Origin: Lactobacillus ultunensis DSM 16047
GTDB lineage: Bacteria > Bacillota > Bacilli > Lactobacillales > Lactobacillaceae
NCBI RefSeq assembly: GCF_001436305.1
Contig: NZ_AZFO01000009.1
Span: 1-58,340, forward strand
DNA: 58,340 nucleotides
Direction of reading: 5' to 3'
Within the stretch, counting starts at the first letter, position 1; every line of letters starts with the position of its first letter. This document shows, piece after piece, positions 1-8,244 of the stretch. The translations under genes and the position numbers were made by a program. The notes under the pieces were generated by a model. The model worked only from the letters and a program-made list of their open reading frames with translations, was not told the DNA's origin and searched no databases.

Positions 1-211
1 ATTTAACTAGCACCACGCGTATAATCAATATACAATTTTAGAGTTTATTTACAAGAGCATATGATTATTTGCACCTAAGTTTACGTTTATGTGACAGGCA
101 TATCTTCTAGTTCTTATATGTTACCTAAGCTTGATAATTTCATATTCGTGCTCATCTAAAAACTGCATCAATAAAGTCCTTTTGAGTTTGGGTGGGTATT
201 TTTAGATAAGA
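1..211. other. Edge region without a recognisable gene
   Basis: No complete gene is visible. On the minus strand an open stretch ends at a stop at 121-123 and reads ...LLMQFLDEHEYEIIKLR. It could be the tail of a decayed gene, but it has a stop only about 27 codons upstream and I cannot name it. No promoter or repeat was recognised. Confidence 0.3.
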
Positions 212-254
212 AAAGCATCCCTCTGAGAAGAAATTGATTCTCGAGGGATGCTTT
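212..254. terminator. Strong bidirectional terminator
   Basis: A long hairpin (AAAGCATCCCTC then GAGAA, pairing with TTCTC then GAGGGATGCTTT) is flanked by A-rich and T-rich sequence. It lies just after the stop of the leftward DUF262 gene and closes the restriction operon. Confidence 0.85.
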
Positions 255-255
255 T

Positions 256-2028
256 TTATAAGCTTTCAAACAACTGTCTAATATTCTTTGCCATCAACTT
301 TCTACGTTCGTCCAAAAATTGAGAATATTGATGATAATCGTAATCTTTTAGAGTAGTAGGAATAGCATTTTCTTTGTCGTTCTCAACAGAATGATATTTG
401 ATCGTCTCATTATCAGCCATGTAATCTTTAGGGGCACGATCAGCAATCTCCAGATTTCTAGGCTGAGTGATCCAAACATAGTTGGCTACTTGGTTATATT
501 CACCCTGCTTAAAACCATGCTTACGTAAATAAGCTTTAGGAAAAATATGATGAATATTTCCTTGTTCATTGATTGTGTCCATAGTAAATTTGTCACGTTC
601 AAGCCATGCATGAGATTTTGCATGTATCTGTGACATTTGGAAAATATGCCAATTGGTTAACTGAGTAGTTTGAGCAACTAAATTATTAGGCAAAGTTAAA
701 TTCCAGAATTCGTCAGTTAAGTTCTGAGAGATAGTTTCTTCAAAGAAATCTGGCAGTCTATTTGTTTTATTGTTTTCTGAAATCAATCGCAAATCCCTAT
801 CAAAACCAGATTCGGGACTTGAAACATAACGTTTAACTAAGGCAGTCATCAAAATCCATTGTTTAGTATATTTTTCAATCTGATCATTGCTGAAATTAGT
901 ATTCTTTTTCAAATACAAGTATAAGATATATCCAAAGTTAACATATGAGTCTGGAAGCTTAGCATAACTTTTATCGACCATACCCATACTTTTCAATAAA
1001 AGTATGTATCGCTTAAAATTACTCTCATTTAGAACATATTGTACCGCATCCCCAAACTTCCGATATGAATCAGACATGGCATCAGCAGTATAAGTATGTT
1101 TTTCGAAGTCACGTCCAGAGATTAAACTTACCAGCTGGGACAATTTACCACGTAAAAATCCAATACCTAAGCAAATATGCAACAGATCGCCAAAATCGGG
1201 CTCAAAAATATTAGTACTTTCATTCTCAGCCCATGCAATATGACGATAATAATCTGATTCAGCAAATTCTTTATCCATCTTTTTGATATTAGCAGCCAAT
1301 GCTTTATCTTTATAGATCTGAATAAAGTATTCAATCTCTTTTCTTAAATCATTACCATGGTGAACAATATCAGAAGACAAGCGAGACATAGCAAAATCGG
1401 CAGATGATAAACGTGTCCCCTTTTGATTGATACGATTGAAAATATCAGTTACTTGATCTATAGGCAATTTACTATCCAGCTTGATTACACCAATTTCCGA
1501 TTCAGAGATTGCCTTTAATTTTTGAATCTTTTTACTTAGTTTGTTTTGAGGTAAACCAAGTCTTTCAGCGTTATTAATAACATAGTCAAATTCATCTAAG
1601 CCAGGTTTATTAAAAATCGAAATATCAGAAATCCATTTAGGATCCTTAGCAATTGCTGCACTTCTAGTAGCAAATTCTTCTGTAGTAGGATTAAAAGCAA
1701 TATAAATACGTTTCTTTAAATATTTATCATCGACAACCTCGTTACCCTTCAATGCAGCACTCAATGCTGTAATTCTTTGTTGACCATCAATGATAATTTC
1801 TTTATTTTGTCCTTTATCACCCATTTTCAGATCTGCGTCTGGATTCTGCCAGGTGACAATAAAACCTATTGGATATCCTCGATAAAGTGAATCGATTAAA
1901 TCTCTGACTTGAGTAGACTTCCACACAAACGGTCTTTGCATTTCGGGAAGCCCTATTTTCTTTTCTTCGATCCAATTAAGCAATATTCCAATATTCGCAT
2001 GATCTACACTATAACGTTTATCTGACAT
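256..2028 (-). CDS. DUF262-DUF1524 protein, GmrSD-like modification-dependent nuclease
   Basis: This 590-residue protein has the DUF262 (ParB/GmrS-like NTPase) signature at its N-terminus: QRPFVW at 31-36 and DGQQRIT at 81-87. A C-terminal DUF1524 HNH-type nuclease region has HHIFPKA at about 493-499 and a downstream N-x-x-x-A block (RNLEIADR). The same two domains occur in the type IV enzymes GmrSD and BrxU and in the phosphorothioate-sensing SspE, which cut phage DNA carrying modified bases, so a defence role is inferred. It is the last gene of a leftward run hsdR - secreted protein - this gene, and a strong terminator follows at once. The Shine-Dalgarno before its ATG is weak. Domain assignment is firm; the target modification is unknown. 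Confidence 0.85.
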   Translation of the reverse strand: MSDKRYSVDHANIGILLNWIEEKKIGLPEMQRPFVWKSTQVRDLIDSLYRGYPIGFIVTWQNPDADLKMGDKGQNKEIIIDGQQRITALSAALKGNEVVDDKYLKKRIYIAFNPTTEEFATRSAAIAKDPKWISDISIFNKPGLDEFDYVINNAERLGLPQNKLSKKIQKLKAISESEIGVIKLDSKLPIDQVTDIFNRINQKGTRLSSADFAMSRLSSDIVHHGNDLRKEIEYFIQIYKDKALAANIKKMDKEFAESDYYRHIAWAENESTNIFEPDFGDLLHICLGIGFLRGKLSQLVSLISGRDFEKHTYTADAMSDSYRKFGDAVQYVLNESNFKRYILLLKSMGMVDKSYAKLPDSYVNFGYILYLYLKKNTNFSNDQIEKYTKQWILMTALVKRYVSSPESGFDRDLRLISENNKTNRLPDFFEETISQNLTDEFWNLTLPNNLVAQTTQLTNWHIFQMSQIHAKSHAWLERDKFTMDTINEQGNIHHIFPKAYLRKHGFKQGEYNQVANYVWITQPRNLEIADRAPKDYMADNETIKYHSVENDKENAIPTTLKDYDYHQYSQFLDERRKLMAKNIRQLFESL

Positions 2029-2087
2029 AAGTAGTTACTCTCATTCTGATCCTATCTGATTAATACTCAACATCAACGGAAAGTTTA

Positions 2088-2900
2088 CTATATTTGTACG
2101 GGTACATTGAACTTATGATCATCCAAATCTGAAATTGTATATGTGCTGGCTTTAGCATCATCTTTATCACCATCTAAAATTACACAAAATGTAGTGTAAT
2201 AATTTTTAGGTAATTTATCCTTTCGTTCATCAAACTTATCAGAATAATTATCATCTTCTGTAATTAGTTGATCATCAGTTACATCAAACAGCATATTATC
2301 ATCGGATTTATTCAAAGGATAAATATTAAGGTTACTTTCTAACCAATGACTAGGCGTGATTTTTTTATTGCCATTATTTTTCAGTGTTACAGTAAGCACT
2401 AAATCTGTTTCATTAGGCTTGGAAGTCTCATTGTCATAATTGAAGACAGAAATTCTCTTTAAATTTTTCACTTTTAATGTAGTTCCATTAGAAGATTGGT
2501 ATGTATTACCGCTCCATCCCTCTTTATACTTCTTAGATTTAGGTTTCTTGGTATTTAGAGTAAACCAAGAATAGTCATTCATATGTTTCAAAATAGTAAA
2601 CTCACCACCATAGCCAGGCACTTTCATATACCAACCAAAATCAGTCCCAGTTCTCATAATACGTACAACATCATTTTTCGAAACATATCTCTTAGGTCCT
2701 AAAGTACTTTTATACGTTGGATTTTTCCAGTGAATTTTTCTTACATAGGTTTTCTTCAATATACGAACTTTTCTATAACCAGGTTTATTCACGGCGGCTT
2801 TTTTACTTATAGCTTGTACTGGTTGAGTAGTTTCTAAACTTACTACCGAAGTTAAGCAAATTCCTACAGTTAATATGGTCAATGTTCTCAAATATTTCAT
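2088..2900 (-). CDS. Secreted protein with SH3-like and DUF4352/DUF5067-like regions
   Basis: The 270-residue protein starts with a clear signal peptide (MKYLRT, hydrophobic core, cleavage near VQAIS at about residue 30). Residues 40-110 are lysine- and aromatic-rich and resemble lactobacillar SH3/SLAP-type wall-binding modules. The C-terminal half (DLVLTVTLKNNGNKKITP) looks like the immunoglobulin-like fold of DUF4352/DUF5067 extracellular proteins. The start follows AGAGGGGATT. It lies 43 bases after hsdR and 59 bases before the DUF262 nuclease on the same strand, an odd place for an exported protein. No catalytic motif was recognised. Function unknown; export is well supported. Confidence 0.7.
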   Translation of the reverse strand: MKYLRTLTILTVGICLTSVVSLETTQPVQAISKKAAVNKPGYRKVRILKKTYVRKIHWKNPTYKSTLGPKRYVSKNDVVRIMRTGTDFGWYMKVPGYGGEFTILKHMNDYSWFTLNTKKPKSKKYKEGWSGNTYQSSNGTTLKVKNLKRISVFNYDNETSKPNETDLVLTVTLKNNGNKKITPSHWLESNLNIYPLNKSDDNMLFDVTDDQLITEDDNYSDKFDERKDKLPKNYYTTFCVILDGDKDDAKASTYTISDLDDHKFNVPVQI

Positions 2901-2942
2901 TTTTTAATCCCCTCTAAAGTTCAACATTCACATTTAAAACTT

Positions 2943-5900
2943 CTAGTCCCTATTATCCAACGGAGAAATCTGATTTAGATAGAAATCTTGAAGTCCAGCA
3001 CGAACTTTTTTCTTCCAACTAAGCATATTCATATCTGGATGTGTCTTTCTAAAATCACTAAATACCTTAAATGACAACAATGAATTGATACCAGCCTGTT
3101 GCCGATTATCTGCATCTGGATCATAGTGTCTGATTACAAATTTAAGATCATCTATGTCTAAACCATTTTCAGCAGCAAATTTTTTAATAAGGTCTTCCCT
3201 TGCATCATCAATCATGGTTTGCAAGAGTTCATTAACTTGTTTGTTTCTAAACTTTTCTGGATCCATTTTAATTTGGAACCATAAGTTATTCATGATCTTA
3301 GCTAAAGCCTTATTATTTTTGCCTAGATTATCAATGTAATCATCAATTTCTTTAATTTCAGTTTTAGTTCTCTTAGAATCATCCTCATCGTCTGAAGGAA
3401 TATAAGCCTGAATTAATTGAACGATATAAGCATAATTGATTTCTTGAGATCCAGCATTTTCCAATTCATAGTCTGGATCATAAACATCATTAGCATCTTC
3501 ACCGTCCCCATTATCACCAGAAGCACTTTTAATATTCTCTTTTACAACTTCATAAGTCGCGTGAAGATCTTCAATAAACATAGTATCTAAGCCATATTTA
3601 TCTTCTAGATCACTATCTTTAAATTCATTATAGGTTTTAACAGCACCTAATGTTTTGTCAAAATCCTGATATTCCTTTAAGAATTGTTTCTGCTGTTCAA
3701 TTGGAGCTTCAGTAATTGGCAAACCTTTTCCATCTCTATATTTAACAATCTTCTTTTCAGCATTTTCAAACTTAACGATTGATTCATGCCAAGTAGGAGC
3801 TAAAACAGTACTATTACTACCTTCTGTATATAGCATCAAGGCAGCATTAATACTCTCCTTATATTTTTCTGGATACTGATAAGTAACAATTTGGCCATAT
3901 CTTTTATCTTTATCAAAAATACGATTCGTTCTAGAAAATGCTTGAATCAAGTCTTTATAAGGCATTGGGGGCCTATCAATAAATAAAGTTGAAAGACTAG
4001 GTGCATCAAATCCGGTTAAAAGACGATCGACGACAATAACTATATCTAACTGTTGAGAACGAGGTTGAAATTCTTTCTTCTTTCGAGCAAGTCGATCATT
4101 AACGTTTGCATTATAAGATCCTAATTCTGCCATCGTGTAATTTGTGCCAAACATTTTATTGTAATCTTCAAGAGATTGCTTCATTTCATTTTGATTTGCT
4201 TCATCCCCATCACCATTTTCACCAATAGAATAAGTGATGGCAATCTTAGGAAAGTCTGGCATAATTTGCTTGATTCGTTTAGGAATCTTTATTTCTTTAT
4301 CATTTCCATTGACTATATCTCTGAAAAGTCGGTAATATCTTTGGGCTTGCTTAATTGAACTAGTGGTAAAAATTGCATCATAACTATAACCACGACGTTC
4401 TTTGTTATAGATACCTAATTTACGATAAGAATCTGATAAAATTCGCTTTACTACAGCCCTCATATGAGAAGTCGAAAGATATTCTTTATTTCTGGCATCA
4501 GCATCCGATTCATCTTCTGAATCTTGAGCATAGTTCCTAGTTTCTTCAACTTGAAAACCTAAAACAGCTTTGTCTCTAATGGCATCCTTAATGGTGTATT
4601 TATGCAGACATTTGCCATACTGCTGTTCTGTCGTTCTAGCATTTCTACCTTTAGCTTCTCTAGCATTTTCAGCAAAAATCGGTGTACCTGTGAAACCGTA
4701 CCAGAGAGGATCTTTAGCAAAAAAGGCATCAATTTCATTCTTCTGATCTGGAGAAACCGCGCGATGACATTCATCAACGATGAAAGCCAATTTTATATTT
4801 TTTAGTTTTCTATATAATCGCTTTTGTTCCTGATCTTCTTTAATTCGCTTGAACAGAGCCTGCATCTTCTGACGAGTAGTAACAATTACCTTTTTGTCCG
4901 CACTAGTAAGTTTTCTAGCAAGAACATAACTATTTTCGGTAGATTCTACATCAATAGAATCATTTTGAGCATAAGTTTCAAAAGCTTGAGAAGTTTGATT
5001 ATCTAGATCAGTTCGATCAATCAAGAATACTGTTTTTTCAATTGAAGGGATTTTAAGTAGATTGTGAGCAACTTTATATGAAGTTAGTGTCTTGCCTGAA
5101 CCTGTAGTATGCCACACAAAGCCTGAATATGGCGCCACTTCTTTACCATCCAATAGACCGACAGATGCCCTTTCAATAGCTTGAATAGCATGAATCTGAT
5201 ACGGACGAAGAACAATAATATTATGTTGAACGCTATCCAAAACAATGTAATCAGCGACCATATGATGAGCAGCTGGAATCGATAATACGTCTTTAGCAAA
5301 ATCAAGATAATTCTGTACAGGCTTATTATTTTCATCCACCCAATTAGTTAGGAACTTCTCTCTTAATTGTTGACCTGCAGCAATGTATTGGGTGTAAGTT
5401 CCGTTGGAAACAACAAACATCTGAATAGTTGAAAAGATTCCATTAAACATTTGCTCGTCAATGTATTTTTGGATTTGATTAAATGCTTCCTTAGTCGAGT
5501 GAGCTCTATTCTTCAACTCAATATGAATCATAGGAAGTCCATTTATAAGAAGCGTTACATCAAAGCGACGATTGCGATCTATTTCTCTGCGTTTATGAAA
5601 TTGAATTTGATGAACAACTTCATAAGTAGAATTACCACCAGCAATTTCGTTGTTATTGAGTACTAAAAGATCGGCAATACCTAATTTAGTATTATCTCTT
5701 TGAATTTGTACTCTAACTTCACCATTGGCACCAGCTAACCATTCTGCACTCTTATAGAATGTTGGTTGAATGATTTTTGATTTAATGACTGCTTTTTCAT
5801 TGTCAGTTAATGGCACATCTTTCAATACATTTAAATTATGCTGGGTTAAAATCTTGAAGAAGTTACTCCAAAGATCATCCTCATTTTTTAAATCTTCACG

Positions 5901-5972
5901 AAGGGTCCATTGTGATTTACCATGGATAAGCTGTTCAATTAAGCTATTTTCAATTACAGATTCTTGTTGCAC
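2943..5972 (-). CDS. hsdR: Type I restriction enzyme, R subunit (HsdR)
   Basis: This is the motor and nuclease subunit of a type I restriction-modification complex. The 1009 residues carry the N-terminal PD-(D/E)XK nuclease (D138 then E152-L-K154), Walker A TTGSGKT at 289-295, the DEAD-like DECHRA box at 400-405, and RecA-2 helicase motifs (DRLLTGFDAPSL, QAFSRTNRI) followed by the HsdR C-terminal region. Length is typical of the family. The start is a GTG at 5970-5972 preceded by AAGAGG. It is split from hsdM and hsdS by the invertible hsdS/recombinase segment, so it needs its own promoter in whichever orientation the cassette sits. All core motifs are present. Confidence 0.97.
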   Translation of the reverse strand: MQQESVIENSLIEQLIHGKSQWTLREDLKNEDDLWSNFFKILTQHNLNVLKDVPLTDNEKAVIKSKIIQPTFYKSAEWLAGANGEVRVQIQRDNTKLGIADLLVLNNNEIAGGNSTYEVVHQIQFHKRREIDRNRRFDVTLLINGLPMIHIELKNRAHSTKEAFNQIQKYIDEQMFNGIFSTIQMFVVSNGTYTQYIAAGQQLREKFLTNWVDENNKPVQNYLDFAKDVLSIPAAHHMVADYIVLDSVQHNIIVLRPYQIHAIQAIERASVGLLDGKEVAPYSGFVWHTTGSGKTLTSYKVAHNLLKIPSIEKTVFLIDRTDLDNQTSQAFETYAQNDSIDVESTENSYVLARKLTSADKKVIVTTRQKMQALFKRIKEDQEQKRLYRKLKNIKLAFIVDECHRAVSPDQKNEIDAFFAKDPLWYGFTGTPIFAENAREAKGRNARTTEQQYGKCLHKYTIKDAIRDKAVLGFQVEETRNYAQDSEDESDADARNKEYLSTSHMRAVVKRILSDSYRKLGIYNKERRGYSYDAIFTTSSIKQAQRYYRLFRDIVNGNDKEIKIPKRIKQIMPDFPKIAITYSIGENGDGDEANQNEMKQSLEDYNKMFGTNYTMAELGSYNANVNDRLARKKKEFQPRSQQLDIVIVVDRLLTGFDAPSLSTLFIDRPPMPYKDLIQAFSRTNRIFDKDKRYGQIVTYQYPEKYKESINAALMLYTEGSNSTVLAPTWHESIVKFENAEKKIVKYRDGKGLPITEAPIEQQKQFLKEYQDFDKTLGAVKTYNEFKDSDLEDKYGLDTMFIEDLHATYEVVKENIKSASGDNGDGEDANDVYDPDYELENAGSQEINYAYIVQLIQAYIPSDDEDDSKRTKTEIKEIDDYIDNLGKNNKALAKIMNNLWFQIKMDPEKFRNKQVNELLQTMIDDAREDLIKKFAAENGLDIDDLKFVIRHYDPDADNRQQAGINSLLSFKVFSDFRKTHPDMNMLSWKKKVRAGLQDFYLNQISPLDNRD

Positions 5973-6056
5973 TTCTCTATTCCTCTTTATTTAACATTTC
6001 TATATAAATTATCTCATTTTCCACATATTTTGTGAGTATTTTTTAGGGATTCTTTT

Positions 6057-6077
6057 TTGGGAGCAACGAAAATTAAA
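6057..6077 (+). repeat. hsdS inverted repeat 1, silent-copy arm
   Basis: The 21 bases (TTGGGAGCAACGAAAATT followed by AAA) are exactly repeated in inverted orientation at 9385-9405 inside the expressed hsdS. They encode WEQRKL in both copies, in the same frame. A further GATAT matches after one mismatch. This is the expected crossover site for exchanging the whole hsdS body. Confidence 0.9.
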
Positions 6078-6087
6078 AGATATTGTA

Positions 6088-7209
6088 ATGCGTATAAATA
6101 GAAAAAACGAAAGTTTGGAATCCACACTTCCTTTAACAATTTCTGCTCAATACGGTTTAGTAAAACAGAATAGTTTTTTTAATAAACAAGTTGCTAGTAA
6201 AAATCTAAAAAATTATATTCTTCTAAGAAAGGGAGATTTTGCTTACAACAAAAGTTACTCAAAAGATTCACCTTACGGAGCTATAAAACGTTTAAATTGT
6301 TATCCAAAGGGGGTTATTTCATCATTATATATTGCATTTAAACCTAATGGCATTAATTCGAAATTCTTAGAGATATATTATGAATCGGATAAATGGTATA
6401 AGGAAATATATAAAAGAGCAGCAGAAGGAGCAAGAAATCATGGACTGCTAAATATATCTCCACATGATTTTTTCGATACACTTTTAAAAATATCAACGTC
6501 TAAAAAAGAACAAGAAAAAATTGGAATACTACTATCTTATGTTGAAAAACTTATCCTTCTTCAGCAACGAAAATTAAATGATTTGGAGCAAATTAAACAG
6601 GCATTAGAAGATTATATTTTTCCGGATAATAATGAAAATCGTAAACTAATCTTCAATAAAAATAAATGGAAACATAAAAAAATAAAAGATATTTTTGAAG
6701 AGAGAAATATCAGAGACGGTAAAGAAAATCTTCTTACTGTTTCTATTTCTAAAGGTGTAGTTCCTTTTAATTCAATGAAGAGAGAGATCAATTCTTCATC
6801 GGATAAATCTAATTACAAAGTGGTAAAGATAGGTGATATTGCTTATAATTCTATGCGCATGTGGCAGGGAGCATGTGGTGTGTCTAAATATGATGGCATT
6901 GTTAGCCCAGCTTATACTGTAATAAGAGCTAAGGAACACGAAAATGCTCTCTTCTATTTCTATTATTTTAAAAATGAGAGAATGAAATTTATTTTTCAAA
7001 AAAATTCTCAAGGATTGACATCAGATACTTGGAATTTAAAATTTCCACTTTTAAAACGAATCACAGTTTTAACTCCCGAAAATGAAAAAGAACAGATTAG
7101 AGTTAGCAAACTTTTCAATAAAGTAAGTTTAATTGTAAAACAGACAGGAAAAGAAATTGCATATCTTAATTTAGTAAAGAAATTTCTTCTACAAAAAATG
7201 TTCTTTTAG
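6088..7209 (+). CDS. hsdS: Silent hsdS cassette (5'-truncated specificity subunit)
   Basis: This is a type I specificity subunit body with two target recognition domains. TRD1 is the first about 150 residues, then a central coiled coil around LQQRKLNDLEQIKQ, then TRD2, then a C-terminal helix ending FLLQKMFF. The frame is open upstream through WEQRKLKDIV at the 21-bp repeat, but it lacks the N-terminal MTNNTNRQAPVLRFKGF block and any ribosome binding site. The nominal ATG at 6088 is therefore probably not a real start. It faces the expressed hsdS across the recombinase gene, so inversion would place it behind the hsdM promoter. No stop or frameshift is seen, which fits a maintained reservoir rather than decay. 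Confidence 0.9.
   Translation: MRINRKNESLESTLPLTISAQYGLVKQNSFFNKQVASKNLKNYILLRKGDFAYNKSYSKDSPYGAIKRLNCYPKGVISSLYIAFKPNGINSKFLEIYYESDKWYKEIYKRAAEGARNHGLLNISPHDFFDTLLKISTSKKEQEKIGILLSYVEKLILLQQRKLNDLEQIKQALEDYIFPDNNENRKLIFNKNKWKHKKIKDIFEERNIRDGKENLLTVSISKGVVPFNSMKREINSSSDKSNYKVVKIGDIAYNSMRMWQGACGVSKYDGIVSPAYTVIRAKEHENALFYFYYFKNERMKFIFQKNSQGLTSDTWNLKFPLLKRITVLTPENEKEQIRVSKLFNKVSLIVKQTGKEIAYLNLVKKFLLQKMFF
6559..6573 (+). repeat. hsdS inverted repeat 2, silent-copy arm
   Basis: The 15 bases CTTCAGCAACGAAAA recur inverted at 8892-8906 in the expressed hsdS. Both encode LQQRK at the start of the central coiled coil. Crossing over here would swap only TRD2. The silent copy continues TTAAA and so also shares the 16-base core AGCAACGAAAATTAAA with repeat 1. 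Confidence 0.75.
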
Positions 7210-7227
7210 TCTTGAAAAAAAGATTAT

Positions 7228-7265
7228 CTCCTTAAATATTAGTTACTGTGACTAAATTTAAGGAG
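7228..7265 (+). promoter_or_regulatory. Hairpin enclosing the recombinase ribosome binding site
   Basis: CTCCTTAAATATTAGT at 7228-7243 pairs with ACTAAATTTAAGGAG at 7251-7265 across a 7-base loop with one bulge. The 3' arm contains the AAGGAGG Shine-Dalgarno of the recombinase, and a run of T follows. It can act as a terminator for transcription entering from the silent hsdS, as an SD-sequestering hairpin, or both. Confidence 0.65.
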
Positions 7266-7273
7266 GTTTTTAT

Positions 7274-8206
7274 ATGTCAAATAAATATAGTACAAAATTG
7301 TTTTACAAATATTATCTCGATTGGATTCATCTGTACAAGGATAATGCAGTGAGGCAAGTCACACTGAATAAGTATTATCTTGTGCAACGTAGACTTGAAG
7401 AGTTGGCACCTAATTTGCACATGAATGAACTTGATCGTCAAAGCTACCAGAAAATATTAAATTTGTATGCTAAACAGCATGAAAAATCTACTACACTAGA
7501 TTTTCATCATCATTTAAAAGCAAGCTTATTTGATGCAGTAGATGATGGCTTGTTAAAAAGTGATCCAACTAGAAGAGCTATTATTAAAGGCTGTTCACCT
7601 AGTGAAAAGAAAACCAAGTATTTAAATTTATTTGATCTTCAGACTCTACTAAGATCATTAAACTTGGATTCCAAATTAAATTGGGATTGGTTTTTTTATC
7701 TCATTTCAAAGACAGGTCTCCGTTTTGCTGAGGCTCTAGCCTTAACTCCTGAAGATTTTGATTTTGAAAAGCAAAGTCTAGTTATTAACAAATCATGGAA
7801 TTATAAAGAAAAAATAGGACATTTTCAGCCTACCAAGAATACTTCGTCTAACAGAACGGTTATGGTTGATTGGCAACTAATGCAACAGTTTCAAACTATG
7901 ATCAATGGGAAAGATCCTAAATCACCAATCTTTTTTGAGAAGAATCAGAGAATATACAATTCTACTCTAAATCAAAAACTTGCTACATATTGCAGGCAAT
8001 CTGAAATACCAATTATTTCTATTCATGGATTACGTCATACTCATGCTTCCTTACTTTTGTATGAAGGTGTTTCTGTCGCCAGCGTAGCTAAAAGGTTAGG
8101 TCATACAAACACAACTACAACTCAAGAGACATATATTCACATTATACGTGAGCTTGAGAATAAAGATAATGATAAAATATTGCATCACTTATCTCAATTA
8201 ATCTAA
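7274..8206 (+). CDS. Tyrosine recombinase, probable HsdS invertase
   Basis: This 310-residue phage-integrase-family recombinase has an N-terminal SAM-like core-binding domain (about 5-95) and a C-terminal catalytic domain. The visible catalytic residues are R150 (TGLRFAEAL), a probable K188 (QPTKNTSS), H251 and R254 (HGLRHTHAS), H277 (RLGHTN) and nucleophile Y287 (QETYIHI). The set is complete. It sits between the expressed and silent hsdS copies, as CreX-type invertases do in streptococcal type I loci, which supports a role in inverting the hsdS segments. Its AAGGAGG ribosome site is 6 bases from the ATG but lies inside a hairpin. A convergent terminator separates it from the expressed hsdS. 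Confidence 0.92.
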   Translation: MSNKYSTKLFYKYYLDWIHLYKDNAVRQVTLNKYYLVQRRLEELAPNLHMNELDRQSYQKILNLYAKQHEKSTTLDFHHHLKASLFDAVDDGLLKSDPTRRAIIKGCSPSEKKTKYLNLFDLQTLLRSLNLDSKLNWDWFFYLISKTGLRFAEALALTPEDFDFEKQSLVINKSWNYKEKIGHFQPTKNTSSNRTVMVDWQLMQQFQTMINGKDPKSPIFFEKNQRIYNSTLNQKLATYCRQSEIPIISIHGLRHTHASLLLYEGVSVASVAKRLGHTNTTTTQETYIHIIRELENKDNDKILHHLSQLI

Positions 8207-8207
8207 G

Positions 8208-8244
8208 AAAAGACGATAGCTTTATTAAAAAGCTATCGTCTTTT
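8208..8244. terminator. Bidirectional terminator between recombinase and hsdS
   Basis: AAAAGACGATAGCTT pairs with AAGCTATCGTCTTTT, with A and T tracts on both sides. It serves the rightward recombinase and the leftward hsdS. Because it lies inside the invertible segment, it moves with it. Confidence 0.88.

Noticed and set aside
6088-6090. ATG at 6088 as true start of the second hsdS
   Set aside because: No ribosome site, and the homologous N-terminal block is missing while the frame runs on upstream through the repeat. It is a silent cassette.
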